Part shown: piece by piece, positions 26,218 through 35,022 of the stretch | Layout of the letters: every line of letters begins with the position of its first letter | Position numbering within the stretch: the stretch's first letter is position 1 | NCBI RefSeq assembly: GCF_003669035.1 | Contig: NZ_CP033070.1 | Coordinates: 1,612,001-1,676,000 of the forward strand | DNA from: Chryseobacterium sp. 3008163 | GTDB lineage: Bacteria > Bacteroidota > Bacteroidia > Flavobacteriales > Weeksellaceae | DNA length: 64,000 bases | Direction of reading: 5' to 3' | Translations under genes and position numbers: made by a program | Notes under the pieces: model-generated | What the model was told of the DNA's origin: nothing | The model's database searches: none | What the model saw: the letters and a program-made list of their open reading frames with translations, nothing else

Positions 26218-27012
26218 TTAGTCTTTCAAAATTTTCTGAGAAACCGGTTGATTGTTTACAGTTCCTGTTACAATATAGTTTCCTTTTTGTAATTCAGCAA
26301 CATTTAAAGTAGAACCGTTCTTTACAGCGCCAGTTTTTACAACTGCACCAGATAAATTGTACACTTTCACATCTTTCACATCAGCTCCGAACGTAATTTC
26401 TTCGTTTTTAACGAATGTATTTTTGATAAAGCTTGATTTTGTTTTGTTGAAATCTGCTACTGCCAATGTAGCATTGTTGATAATTGCAATATCATCAATT
26501 CTCATACCTGATTGAGGCAATGTGGATGGAGCTGTAAATCTGACAGATAATGAAGATGAAGACGGCAATCCTACTATTGATTTGAATGCCCAACCCGTTG
26601 TTGTGTTATTTGCGAAACTTAATGGACTCCAGTTAGCACCTCCATCAATCGAAGTTTCAATAACCATTTGAGCACTAGTAAGAGTAGTCAGATATCCGAA
26701 ATTCAATTGTAGATTAGCAGAAGTTGCTGCGGAAGTATTAATACCGCTAATCGTTAAAGTTCTTGTCCCTGCAGCAGCAAAAAACACATTATTACCGCCT
26801 GAAGCATTAGCATAACCAGTAGATGCAGTTGTAGTTCTTACGTCCGCAGTTCCAACGTAAGAAATTGGGCTTGCATTTTGCCATCCCGTGAAAGCTGTAA
26901 CTGTAGGATTTCCTGAGGCACCAGTCCCCATATTCTCAGAGTAAACAGTAGTCTGAGCTGCCACTGTTGCAGCTAAAGCAACCGCAGAAAATAAAGAATA
27001 AATCTTTTTCAT
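26218..27012 (-). CDS. Secreted protein with T9SS sorting domain
   Basis: A 264-residue exported protein with a signal peptide (KKIYSLFSAVALAATVAAQ), a Ser/Thr/Gly-rich beta-sandwich domain (residues 20-185) that resembles carbohydrate-binding or 'choice-of-anchor' domains of Bacteroidota (ETSIDGGANWSPLSFANNTT, then MRIDDIAIINNA), and a C-terminal type A T9SS sorting domain. By hand alignment 57 of the last 70 residues equal those of the neighbouring gene. There is no catalytic motif; a surface or secreted binding role is likely. Confidence 0.85.
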   Translation of the reverse strand: MKKIYSLFSAVALAATVAAQTTVYSENMGTGASGNPTVTAFTGWQNASPISYVGTADVRTTTASTGYANASGGNNVFFAAAGTRTLTISGINTSAATSANLQLNFGYLTTLTSAQMVIETSIDGGANWSPLSFANNTTTGWAFKSIVGLPSSSSLSVRFTAPSTLPQSGMRIDDIAIINNATLAVADFNKTKSSFIKNTFVKNEEITFGADVKDVKVYNLSGAVVKTGAVKNGSTLNVAELQKGNYIVTGTVNNQPVSQKILKD

Positions 27013-27160
27013 AACTTAAAATTTTATTATTAATAATTTGTAGCGCAAAATTAAAGGATTTTTTACACTTAAAACAATATTAAGGTTAATTTTCTGTTAA
27101 CAATACCAGAACCCCTGCCATTCACATTTTTTAGCTATTTTTACCAATTATTTCAAAGAC

Positions 27161-30100
27161 TTGCGGAAATTTTTTCTGATATTCTTCGTTTTTCTCTTGG
27201 GCTTATCACTGAATAACGCTCAAATTTTTTCGTGGAAAAATCCGAACCTTCCAAAAGACAGTATAAAGAAAGACAGTATACTTGCAGCAAGGCTTGAACA
27301 GGACATTTTCGCAAAAGACACGATGGATTTTGTAAAGACAAGCAACCGGATTATCGTTGATGAAGCTGTGCTTGCCAAAAATGATAAGAAACGGTTTTTA
27401 GGCGAACTAAATTCTAAAGGTTCAATCATTCGTGGGATTACTTTCGGCAATAATCAGGGGCAGTCTGTACAGAGTTCCATGGATTTACAAATCTCAGGAA
27501 AGCTGTCAAAAGACGTCAGTATTTTAGCTAGTATTTCAGATCACAATTTACCAATCCAGGCCGATGGATACACGCAGACTCTTGAAGAATTTGACAAGAT
27601 CTATATGCAGCTTAATATTAAGGACAAATCAATTCTTAGAGCCGGGCATTTGGATCTTTTAGATGACAAAAATTATTTCGCAAAATACCAGCGACGAAGC
27701 ATGGGACTTCAGTTTCAGACCCAATTTGGAACTGAAAACAAGACATTTGTAGATGTTTCTATGGGTGTGGCACGAAGCGAATTTCACAGAATCCGTTTTC
27801 AGGGTGTGGAAGGCAATCAGGGGCCTTACCGTCTGACCGGAAAGAATGGTGAGCAGTTTATCACATTGATTTCGGGATCAGAACAGGTTTTTATTGACGG
27901 AATTTTAATGAAACGTGGTGAGAACCAGGATTACGTGATTAACTACAACACCGGTGAGGTCACTTTTACAAGTTTCCGACCGATTTTCCAGCAGAATTTT
28001 ATTACGATTTCATTTAATTATACCAACAGAAATTATTCAAGATATTTATTTACAGGAAAGCTTGAACATCAGCGTGAGAAATTCAGAATCGGGCTGAACT
28101 GGTTTATGGAAAATGATAATAAAAATGCACCTTTAGCTTTAAATTTATCCAAAGAAGACGAACAGATTTTAGCCGATGCCGGCAATGATCCCAATCTAAT
28201 GTATGCTCCTTCGGGTGTAGTTACAGAATATGACGTCAACAAAATACTTTACATTCTCGTACCAGACACCAACGGAAATCATTATCAATTTTCCACTGAT
28301 GTTACACAGACTTTGTATACCGTTTCATTTACGTATTTCGGAGTGAATTTGGGAGATTATAAACTGACGCAAACTACCAATAACGGTCGTGTTTTTGAAT
28401 ACGTCGGTCCCAATATGGGGGACTATAGAGCGGTAAGAAAATTGCCTTCTCCACAAAAATCTCAGGTATATACTGTAAATTCAGAATACCTTTTAAAAGA
28501 CGGAAAAATAGGTGCAGACATTTCTCTAAGCAACTATGATCTCAATTTATTTTCTTCAAAAGATTCTGATCAGAACTTAGGATATGCAGCAAGAATTTTT
28601 GGTAATAAAACATTTACAAAAAACAGCTGGAAAGGAACTCCAAGCTTTGAATATCAATACATTGACAAACAATTTCACATCCTCGACCGTATTAATGATG
28701 TGGAATTCTCCAGAGATTTCAACTTAGCTCAGGAATTCAGCGGAAAAACACAAAACAGATTTATCTTCAACTTCCTGAATAAGTGGAATAATAAATCAGC
28801 TTTAAATTATCGTGTCAACTATCTTGACGAACAGGATTCTTACAAAGGAATCAAAAACGAATTAGACTTCAGCTGGATTAAAGGGAAATTCCTGACCAAA
28901 GGAAACTTATCTTATCTGGACACGAATGCTACTTTACAGGACACAAAATTCATCCGTGGAGGCGCTGCCACAGAATATACCGGCAAAAAGGAAGCTGGGC
29001 TTTAGGCGGAAGCATGGAGCACAACGAAAAGAAATTTAATGAAACTCAGCTGATGGATGTCACTAGTTTCAGCTGGAAAGAATTGTTTGTTCAAAAGAAA
29101 ATCGGCGATAGTACAAGAACCAAGCTTTTAGCTAAAATGTATATCAGAGATAATGACTCTGTGCGTGACAACAGACTTCAGAATATGAACAGGATCTTAG
29201 GATTTATGGCAGAAAGTCAGTTAATTAAAACAGAAAAAACCACTTTAAATGCTTTGATTCATTATAGAAAATTCTTCTATAAAAATGAAGATGTAGACAT
29301 GAATCAGAATAAAGATTTTGTTGTAGGAAACATTCTATACAATCAGCAATTATTTAAAAACGGAATGCGCCTGCAGGCCTTCTATGAATTAGGAAATGGA
29401 CAGGAAGCACAACGTGAATTTCAATACATCAAAGTGACAGACGGGCAAGGTGTTTACAAATGGACCGATTACAATGGTGACGGCGTTCAGCAGTTGGATG
29501 AATTTGAAATTGCCGAATACTCAGATTTGGCGCAGTATATCAGGATTTACACCAATTCTGTACGGTATATTCCTTCCAACAAAAACAAATTGCAGTTGGC
29601 GTTATTTGTGAATCCGGCAATTATATTTGATTCAGAAAATAAGTTTTTAAAGCGTTGGAATTTCAATGTTTCATTAAATTCACAAAACTCTTATTTTAAA
29701 AGAGAGAAAGTTTTGGTTTTAAATCCTTTTGAAAAAAGTGATGATCAGATTCTCAAAAACCAGAATATTTTAGCTTCCGTTCAGTTTAATCCAACTGAAA
29801 TATCTGGCTGGAACGGAAATTACCGTTTCATTGCTAACGATAACCTCATCAATGCCAATTTCAGCAACGAAGAAAGAAATCAGACTTCTCATTTCGTGAA
29901 TTTGGGATATTGGTTTAATAAAGAATTCAGGGTCGATTGGGAAAACTCTGTTCATGATTTGCAAAACTCTTCTCAACTTTTTGCAACGAGAGATTACCGA
30001 TTGAATAATTTCGAAACAAAACCAAAAGCAACTTATAAATTTACAGACGCCATACAAGCCGAATTTTCTTCTGCTTACCGAGAAAAGAAAAGAGTGGATG

Positions 30101-30393
30101 GTGAAGAATTTCTGAAAGCTTTTGACATCACCGGAACGCTTCAGTGGGAACGCAAGAAAACTTCCATCAGAGGAAACTTCTCTTTCATCAACAACAACTT
30201 TACCGGAAACAATTTCAGCATCGTAGGAAACCAAATGCTCGACGGTCTTAAACCCGGAAAAAACCAGGTCTGGAGTGTTTTTGTACAGCAGGCAATCAAT
30301 TCATTTTTGCAATTAAATCTGAATTACGAAGGTAGAAACTCAGGTGACCGTACGATTCACATTGGGAGCATGCAGGTGAAGGCGAGTTTTTAA
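27161..30393 (+). CDS. Large outer-membrane beta-barrel protein, unknown function (frameshifted)
   Basis: Two frames, 27161-29005 and 29014-30393, read as one protein of about 1077 residues if one A is restored in the A5 run at 28985-28989 (…YTGKKGSWALGGSMEHNEKK…). It starts at a TTG with a signal peptide (FFLIFFVFLLGLSLNNAQ). A recognisable stretch (VEGNQGPYRLTGKNGEQFI, then SEQVFIDGILMKRGENQDYV, then YNTGEVTF) recurs in very large surface proteins of this phylum. Most of the rest is amphipathic strands ending in aromatic residues and a final F, so it should be a big outer-membrane barrel. It is not SprA, which is twice as long. The function is unknown. Confidence 0.65.
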
Positions 30394-30547
30394 AGCTAGA
30401 AGCAAAATTAGTAATCATTCCTTTTTTTAATTAAACCATTGAGTTTGTCATTTCCAGAAGAATCTCAATATTTTATTTTACTACATTTTAGTTTACGGTT
30501 TTGATATTCCATCGGAAGTGTATTAGTTATTAAATCCTAAAATTTCC
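30394..30547 (+). other. Spacer without a gene before the TPP leader
   Basis: A/T-rich sequence between the barrel gene and the riboswitch promoter. It opens with a fragment resembling the GAAG/TTGGAAG simple tracts seen elsewhere. I see no hairpin with a T run, so the upstream gene may end without a visible terminator. Confidence 0.5.
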
Positions 30548-30555
30548 TATATTTG
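30548..30555 (+). promoter_or_regulatory. Likely -7 box of the thiamin-regulated operon
   Basis: TATATTTG matches TAnnTTTG; the TPP aptamer begins about 12 nt downstream, which is right for a leader transcript. Confidence 0.65.
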
Positions 30556-30566
30556 TTCAGTAATAA

Positions 30567-30638
30567 ATACACGGGGTGCCGCAAGGCTGAGATCATACCC
30601 GATGACCTGATTTGGATAATGCCAACGTAGGGATGTCT
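30567..30638 (+). promoter_or_regulatory. TPP (THI-box) riboswitch
   Basis: The conserved parts of the thiamin pyrophosphate aptamer are all present in order: ACACGGGGTGC, GGCTGAGATCATACCC, GACCTGATTTGGATAATGCC and AACGTAGGGA. These form the P1 to P5 helices with the CUGAGA pyrimidine-binding loop. It controls the four-gene operon starting at 30720. Between aptamer and first ATG, ATTTTATG (30654-30661) can pair with CATAAAAT (30709-30716), which would put the start region in a stem, so control may be at translation. Confidence 0.95.
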
Positions 30639-30719
30639 GCTTAAAATATTTTCATTTTATGCTTTATTCGTTCGCATGCTTATCTGTGGTCTGAACTGAA
30701 TAAATCAACATAAAATAAA

Positions 30720-31441
30720 ATGGAAGTAACAAAGTATTCCGGAGAACTAATCCCCCAACAAGACAAAAACTGGCAAGGAAGACCTGAATGGTTTTTCAAC
30801 CGAGAACATACCGACACCTACGAATTATGGTATGAAGGCCGGTACAAACGTGCTGAAATCTGGCAAAAAAAGTAATGGAACAGCTCGTTTCCAAAGATCA
30901 GAGAGTTAAAACGTTGTTAGAATTTGGTTGTGGTACTACCCGATTTACCCGTTGGTGGAAGAACATCGGGATTGAAGCCACAGGTGGAGATATTTCACCA
31001 TTAATGTTATCACAGGCAATCCATCTTTTTGAAGGCGATTTGGTAATGGCCGACTCTCATTTCATGCCTTTCAAAGATCACACGTTTGATTCATTGGCAT
31101 TCATCACAACTTTTGAATATTATAAAGATCCCGTAAAAGTTATCAGAGAAGCCGCCCGTGTTGCCAAATACGGAATTGCAATGGGGATGATGAACAGAAA
31201 CTCTCCCAAAGTTGCCCGAAGAAGAGTCCAGCAATTGTTTGGAAAAAACCCTTTCTATGTTACGGCGACTTTCTATACGCCAAAAATGCTGACCGAAATT
31301 ATCGAAAAAGCTTTAGTTGGAAGAAAATACACCATCGAATGGACTTGTACCGGACTTCCAAAATGGTTTCCCGTACAGCAATGGAATGTGCCAGTTGGTG
31401 ATTTTTTTGGTTTATACATTCAGCTAAATGATGTGGAATGA
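30720..31441 (+). CDS. SAM-dependent methyltransferase, first gene of TPP-riboswitch operon (frameshifted)
   Basis: Starting at ATG 30720, a 51-residue segment (W-Q-G-R-P-E-W-F-F-N-R, then YELWYEGRYKRAEIWQKK) runs into a stop but joins the frame of 30875-31441 if one A is missing in the A7 run at 30865-30871. The complete protein is about 240 residues. It has a class I methyltransferase core: LLEFGCGTTRFTRWWKNIG (motif I, SAM), TGGDISPLML (motif II), and DHTFDSLAFITTFEYYKDP (motif IV). It is the first gene behind a TPP riboswitch and its stop overlaps the next start (ATGA). The substrate is unknown; the Trm112-like gene at the end of the operon may encode its activator. Confidence 0.8.
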
Positions 31442-32487
31442 GTGAGACTTTAGGAAAAATAAATCATTCCCAATTTGAAGATTTCCTGAAACAGCGATGT
31501 GGAAAAAAGCGTGATGAAGTTCGTGTTGGTCCAGAGTTTGGCGTAGATGTTTCAGTTGTGGATCTGCATGGCGGAAAAGCGATGGCTTTGACGAGCGATC
31601 CTCTGTCATTGATTCCGTCTCTAGGTTTGGAAGAATCTGCGTGGCTGTCGGTTCATCTGATGGCAAATGACATGGCGACCACAGGTTTCGCACCGATGTT
31701 CGGACAGTTTGTTTTAAATCTTCCGACGCATCTTTCTAAAAATGATTTTGAAACCTACTGGAATTACACCCATCAATTCTGTAAAGATATCGGGGTAAGC
31801 ATTACCGGAGGACATACCGGATTTATTGAAGGGCAAAATTCTACCATAGCAGGCGGCGGAACTTTTATTACGGTCGCTCCGAAAGAAGAAATTTTGGTTT
31901 CAAAATATGCAAAACCCGGCGATTCAATTTTAGTGACCAAAACAAGCGCACTTTCATCTGCAGCCATTTTAGCAATGAGTTTTCCTGAGACTGTAAAAAA
32001 TAAAGTCGGGAAAGAATTTTACTATTCAGCATCGGCTTCCTTTTACGAAACCTCATCATTGAAAGATGCTTTGACTGCCGTACAAAATGAGAATTCAGGA
32101 GTGACAGCCATGCATGATGTGACAGAAGGTGGAGTTTTGGGAGCTATTTACGAATTGGCGATTGCGTCAGGAAATGGAGCTGAAATTTTTAACGAAAAAC
32201 TTCCGATTGGAGAGGTGCAGTCCGCTGTTTGTAATCTGTTCGCTTTGGATCCCAGATATTGTATTGGTGCGGGTTCTATGATTATTACCTGTAAAAAAGA
32301 GAAGGCTTCGGAAATTATTTCGAGATTGGAAACTAATCATATTCCATGTACAGAAGTTGGAACGATTACCGAAAAATCTGCGGGAATTAAATTAATTGAA
32401 AACGAAAAAGCAAATGATTTAATGTATTTCGAAGAAGACCCTTACTGGAAAGCTTTTTTTAACGCTTATAAAAACGGCTGGAAATAA
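31438..32487 (+). CDS. AIR synthase-related (PurM/HypE/ThiL-like) protein
   Basis: A 349-residue protein of the PurM superfamily of ATP-binding enzymes. N-terminal motif [14 protein letters not shown] stands where ThiL, HypE and SelD have the G-D-D-A-A motif; LMANDMATTGFAP and ISITGGHTGF-type GGHT follow; then GDSILVTKT opens the second domain; MHDVTEGGVLGAIYELA near residue 222 is close to HypE-type proteins. It may phosphorylate or dehydrate a thiamin-related compound (ThiL is a member of the superfamily), but it lacks the classic ThiL motif. It overlaps the methyltransferase by 4 bp and the ThiE-like gene by 1 bp. Confidence 0.8.
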   Translation: MSETLGKINHSQFEDFLKQRCGKKRDEVRVGPEFGVDVSVVDLHGGKAMALTSDPLSLIPSLGLEESAWLSVHLMANDMATTGFAPMFGQFVLNLPTHLSKNDFETYWNYTHQFCKDIGVSITGGHTGFIEGQNSTIAGGGTFITVAPKEEILVSKYAKPGDSILVTKTSALSSAAILAMSFPETVKNKVGKEFYYSASASFYETSSLKDALTAVQNENSGVTAMHDVTEGGVLGAIYELAIASGNGAEIFNEKLPIGEVQSAVCNLFALDPRYCIGAGSMIITCKKEKASEIISRLETNHIPCTEVGTITEKSAGIKLIENEKANDLMYFEEDPYWKAFFNAYKNGWK

Positions 32488-33116
32488 TGAAAAAGCAAAC
32501 CATAGAATCCGGAATTTATTTAATCATTGATCCTGCGATGGATGAGAAAATTCTTTTTCCCAAATTAAATTTAATTGTAAAAGAGAACATTGCAGTAATT
32601 CAGGTTTGGGATCACTTCAAAGAAAATCAGAATATTGAAGAACTGCTTTTGAAAATTTATGCAAAAACTTCTTTACATAGCATTCCTTTAATCATCAATA
32701 ATCGCTGGGAACTTTTAAAACAAAATCCTTTGGATGGAATTCATTTTGATGAGATTCCTGAAAATTTCAATCAAATAAAAAAAGAAATCAATGGTGATTT
32801 TATCGTTGGAATTACCTGCAACAATGAGCTTTCAACGATTGAGTATGCGGAAAAACATCAGTACGATTATATCTCTTTCTGCTCAATGTTTCCGTCAAAA
32901 ACCGCAAACAGTTGTGAACTGGTGAGTTTTGATACTGTTCAGAAAGCAAAAAGTATTTTCAGCGGAAAAATTTTCTTAGCCGGAGGAATTGATTTAAATA
33001 ATATCAAAAATTTAGATGAATTAAATTATGACGGAATCGCTGTCGTTTCAGGAATTATGAGTGCAGAAAACCCTTCAGAAACTATTAAAAATTATCATCA
33101 AAAATTAAAAAAATAA
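32487..33116 (+). CDS. ThiE-like (thiamin phosphate synthase family) protein, divergent
   Basis: A 209-residue TIM-barrel protein of the ThiE/TenI family. Recognisable are SGIYLIIDP (usual GLYLITD), PLIINNRWELL (usual IINDRxDIA), DGIHFDE (usual DGVHLGQ), FLAGGIDLNNI (usual AIGGI) and YDGIAVVSGIM (usual GVAVVSAI). The catalytic QLRxK stretch is replaced by IQVWDHFKE, and the FPTxTK loop by FPSKTANSCELV. So the fold and the thiamin context fit, but the substrate may differ from that of normal ThiE. It is translationally coupled to the upstream gene (TAATG). Confidence 0.8.
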   Translation: MKKQTIESGIYLIIDPAMDEKILFPKLNLIVKENIAVIQVWDHFKENQNIEELLLKIYAKTSLHSIPLIINNRWELLKQNPLDGIHFDEIPENFNQIKKEINGDFIVGITCNNELSTIEYAEKHQYDYISFCSMFPSKTANSCELVSFDTVQKAKSIFSGKIFLAGGIDLNNIKNLDELNYDGIAVVSGIMSAENPSETIKNYHQKLKK

Positions 33117-33120
33117 AACA

Positions 33121-33387
33121 ATGAGAATAAAAACCATAGAAAAATTGTGCTGTCCGTTTGACAAGTCAGATTTAAATTTAACCATCATTTCACAAGATGA
33201 AACTGAAAACATAACTGAAGGTTTATTAATTTGTGACAACTGCAAGAGAGTCTACCCAATCATCAGCGGAATCCCCATTATGTCACCCGACGAATACCGT
33301 GAATTTAAACTGGAACAACCCGTTTTAGAACGCTGGGAAAAACATTTAGAAGGCAAAAAAGTGGAGAATTTCAGATTGATTTCTTAA
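33121..33387 (+). CDS. Trm112-like small zinc-ribbon protein
   Basis: An 88-residue protein of the Trm112/YbaR type. The first metal knuckle reads L-C-C-P-F-D (an Asp where a second Cys is usual); the second is I-C-D-N-C-K-R-V-Y-P-I; and the closing SGIPIMSPDE is the family's P-I-x-x-G-I-P-x-M. In eukaryotes and some bacteria, Trm112 binds and activates methyltransferases. It is the last gene of a TPP-controlled operon whose first gene is a methyltransferase, which suggests the two proteins work together; this is inference. Confidence 0.8.
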   Translation: MRIKTIEKLCCPFDKSDLNLTIISQDETENITEGLLICDNCKRVYPIISGIPIMSPDEYREFKLEQPVLERWEKHLEGKKVENFRLIS

Positions 33388-33436
33388 CGATAACAGCAAT
33401 AGATAATTTCAAAATGCTGAAAGTTTAGAATTTCGT

Positions 33437-33444
33437 AAATTTGC
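33437..33444 (+). promoter_or_regulatory. Likely -7 box of dus
   Basis: TAAATTTG ends only 3 nt before the ATG at 33448; the transcript would be nearly leaderless. Confidence 0.5.
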
Positions 33445-33447
33445 AGC

Positions 33448-34442
33448 ATGATAAAAATAGGCAACATAGAACTGCCGGAATTTCCGCTTTTGCTCGCTCC
33501 GATGGAAGATGTAAGTGATCCGCCGTACAGACGACTGTGTAAATTACATGGTGCAGATATGATGTATTCAGAATTTATCTCTTCTGAGGGCTTGATTCGC
33601 GATGCGATGAAGAGTAGAAAGAAGCTGGATATTTTCGATTATGAAAGACCTGTGGGAATCCAAATTTTTGGTGGTGATGAAGAAGCGATGGCGATGTCTG
33701 CAAGAATTGTGGAAACCGTAAACCCTGATTTGGTGGACATCAATTTTGGTTGTCCGGTAAAAAAGTGGTTTGCAAAGGTGCAGGAGCCGGAGTTTTGAAA
33801 GATGTTGACATGATGGTTCGTTTAACGAAAGCTGTTGTAAGTTCTACAAGTCTTCCTGTGACGGTGAAAACCCGTTTGGGATGGGACAGCAACTCAATCA
33901 ATATTGATGAGGTTGCAGAACGTCTTCAGGAAACGGGAATCAAAGCTTTGACGATTCACGCAAGAACGCGCGGACAAATGTATAAAGGTGAAGCTGACTG
34001 GGAACACATTTCAAGAATCAAACAAAACCCAAACATTGAAATTCCTATTTTTGGAAACGGTGATATAGATTCTCCCGAAAAAGCTTTAGAATATAAAAAT
34101 AAATACGCTTGCGACGGAATTATGATTGGCCGTGCTGCGATTGGTTATCCGTGGATCTTTAATGAGATCAAACATTTCTTTGCAACCGGAGAACATCTTG
34201 ATGCACCCACAATTTCAGACCGACTTTTGGCTGTTCGCCAACACGCTGAATGGAGCGCAGAATGGAAAGGGGAAAAATTAGGATTGATCGAAATGAGACA
34301 GCATTACAGCAATTATTTCCGTGGAATTCCTCATTTTAAAGATTTTAGAAGAAAATTTTTGGAAGTATATTCTTTGGTTGAAATGGATGAAGTAATCAAA
34401 GAAACTCAAGGGTTTTATGAGGAATATCAGGCACAGGTTTAA
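33448..34442 (+). CDS. tRNA-dihydrouridine synthase (DusB-like; frameshifted)
   Basis: An FMN enzyme that reduces uridine to dihydrouridine in tRNA D-loops. Two frames (33448-33798 and 33750-34442) join into a normal protein of about 331 residues if one A is restored in the A6 run at 33759-33764, giving the family sequence DINFGCPVKKVVCKGAGAG. Further motifs are APMEDVSDPPYRRLCK, KTRLGWDSNSINIDE, IHARTRGQMYKGEADWE, GNGDI, and DGIMIGRAAIGYPWIF. The FGCPVKKV catalytic-cysteine region falls exactly on the break. As the flanks are perfect, an assembly error is likely. Confidence 0.93.
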
Positions 34443-34483
34443 GTTAAGGTTAATTAAAACTATTAAACTTTATATAAAACAGC

Positions 34484-34513
34484 AAACCCATCAAAATTTG
34501 ATGGGTTTGTTTA
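34484..34513 (+). terminator. Terminator of dus (twin of the one at 34987)
   Basis: AAACCCATCAAA pairs with TTTGATGGGTTT and is followed by GTTTATTTTT. Nearly the same sequence occurs at 34987-35019. Confidence 0.8.
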
Positions 34514-34519
34514 TTTTTA

Positions 34520-34852
34520 CTATGCTTGGAAAAAGAAATTATTTTTAATATCAGTTTTCACGTCCTGATATGTTTTTTCTACAGCTTTTGCGCCTTTTTT
34601 AGCAGTTTTCCCCGTCCATTTTGCTCCTTGCTTTATGCCTTTCTCCGTGGCTTTAGCACCTTTTTTTGCGGTTTTACCAGTCCATTTCGCTCCTTTCTGA
34701 ACTCCTTTTTCGGTAGCATTTGCCCCTTTTTTAGCAGCATTCCCTACAGCTTGAGCGTCTTTTTTCACTGTTTCTTTTACAGTTTGCTTTTCTTGTGCAT
34801 TGGCAGAGAATGTAATCATTAAAATTGCCAGAATTGAAATTGTTTTTTTCAT
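34520..34852 (-). CDS. Exported lysine/alanine-rich repeat protein
   Basis: A 110-residue protein: signal peptide (TISILAILMITFSANAQ), then basic repeats of 22 residues, two and a half times, built on K-K-G-A-x-A-T-E-K-G, K-G-A-K-W-T-G-K-T-A. The repeat is helical, highly positive and without cysteine. It resembles small abundant periplasmic proteins of unknown function in this phylum; binding of acidic polymers is possible but unproven. The gene is flanked by two near-identical terminator hairpins. Confidence 0.75.
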   Translation of the reverse strand: MKKTISILAILMITFSANAQEKQTVKETVKKDAQAVGNAAKKGANATEKGVQKGAKWTGKTAKKGAKATEKGIKQGAKWTGKTAKKGAKAVEKTYQDVKTDIKNNFFFQA

Positions 34853-34986
34853 TGTATTTAAAAATTTAGATTAAAATTACTATTTTATTTTACTTAAAAT
34901 CAAATTTTTTAGGTTTGTTTTCCAGAGTACCGAATTGCTCGATGTTTTTATTGGTCGAATAAAGTAATCAGAAAACATATTAAAAT

Positions 34987-35019
34987 AAACAAACCCATCA
35001 AAATCTGATGGGTTTGTTT
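34987..35019 (-). terminator. Terminator of deoC (twin of the one at 34484)
   Basis: AAACAAACCCATCA and TGATGGGTTTGTTT pair around AAATC, with T-rich flanks on both strands. It lies 4 nt downstream of the deoC stop. Confidence 0.8.
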
Positions 35020-35022
35020 ATT

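Noticed and set aside
33759..33764. Programmed ribosomal frameshifting in dus and the other broken genes
   Set aside because: The sites have different contexts, lack a consistent slippery heptamer with a following stem, and occur in many unrelated genes; missing bases explain them more simply.
34520..34852. A CRISPR-like or non-coding tandem repeat
   Set aside because: The 66-bp periodicity follows codons and encodes 22-residue Lys/Ala repeats behind a signal peptide; there are no spacers.
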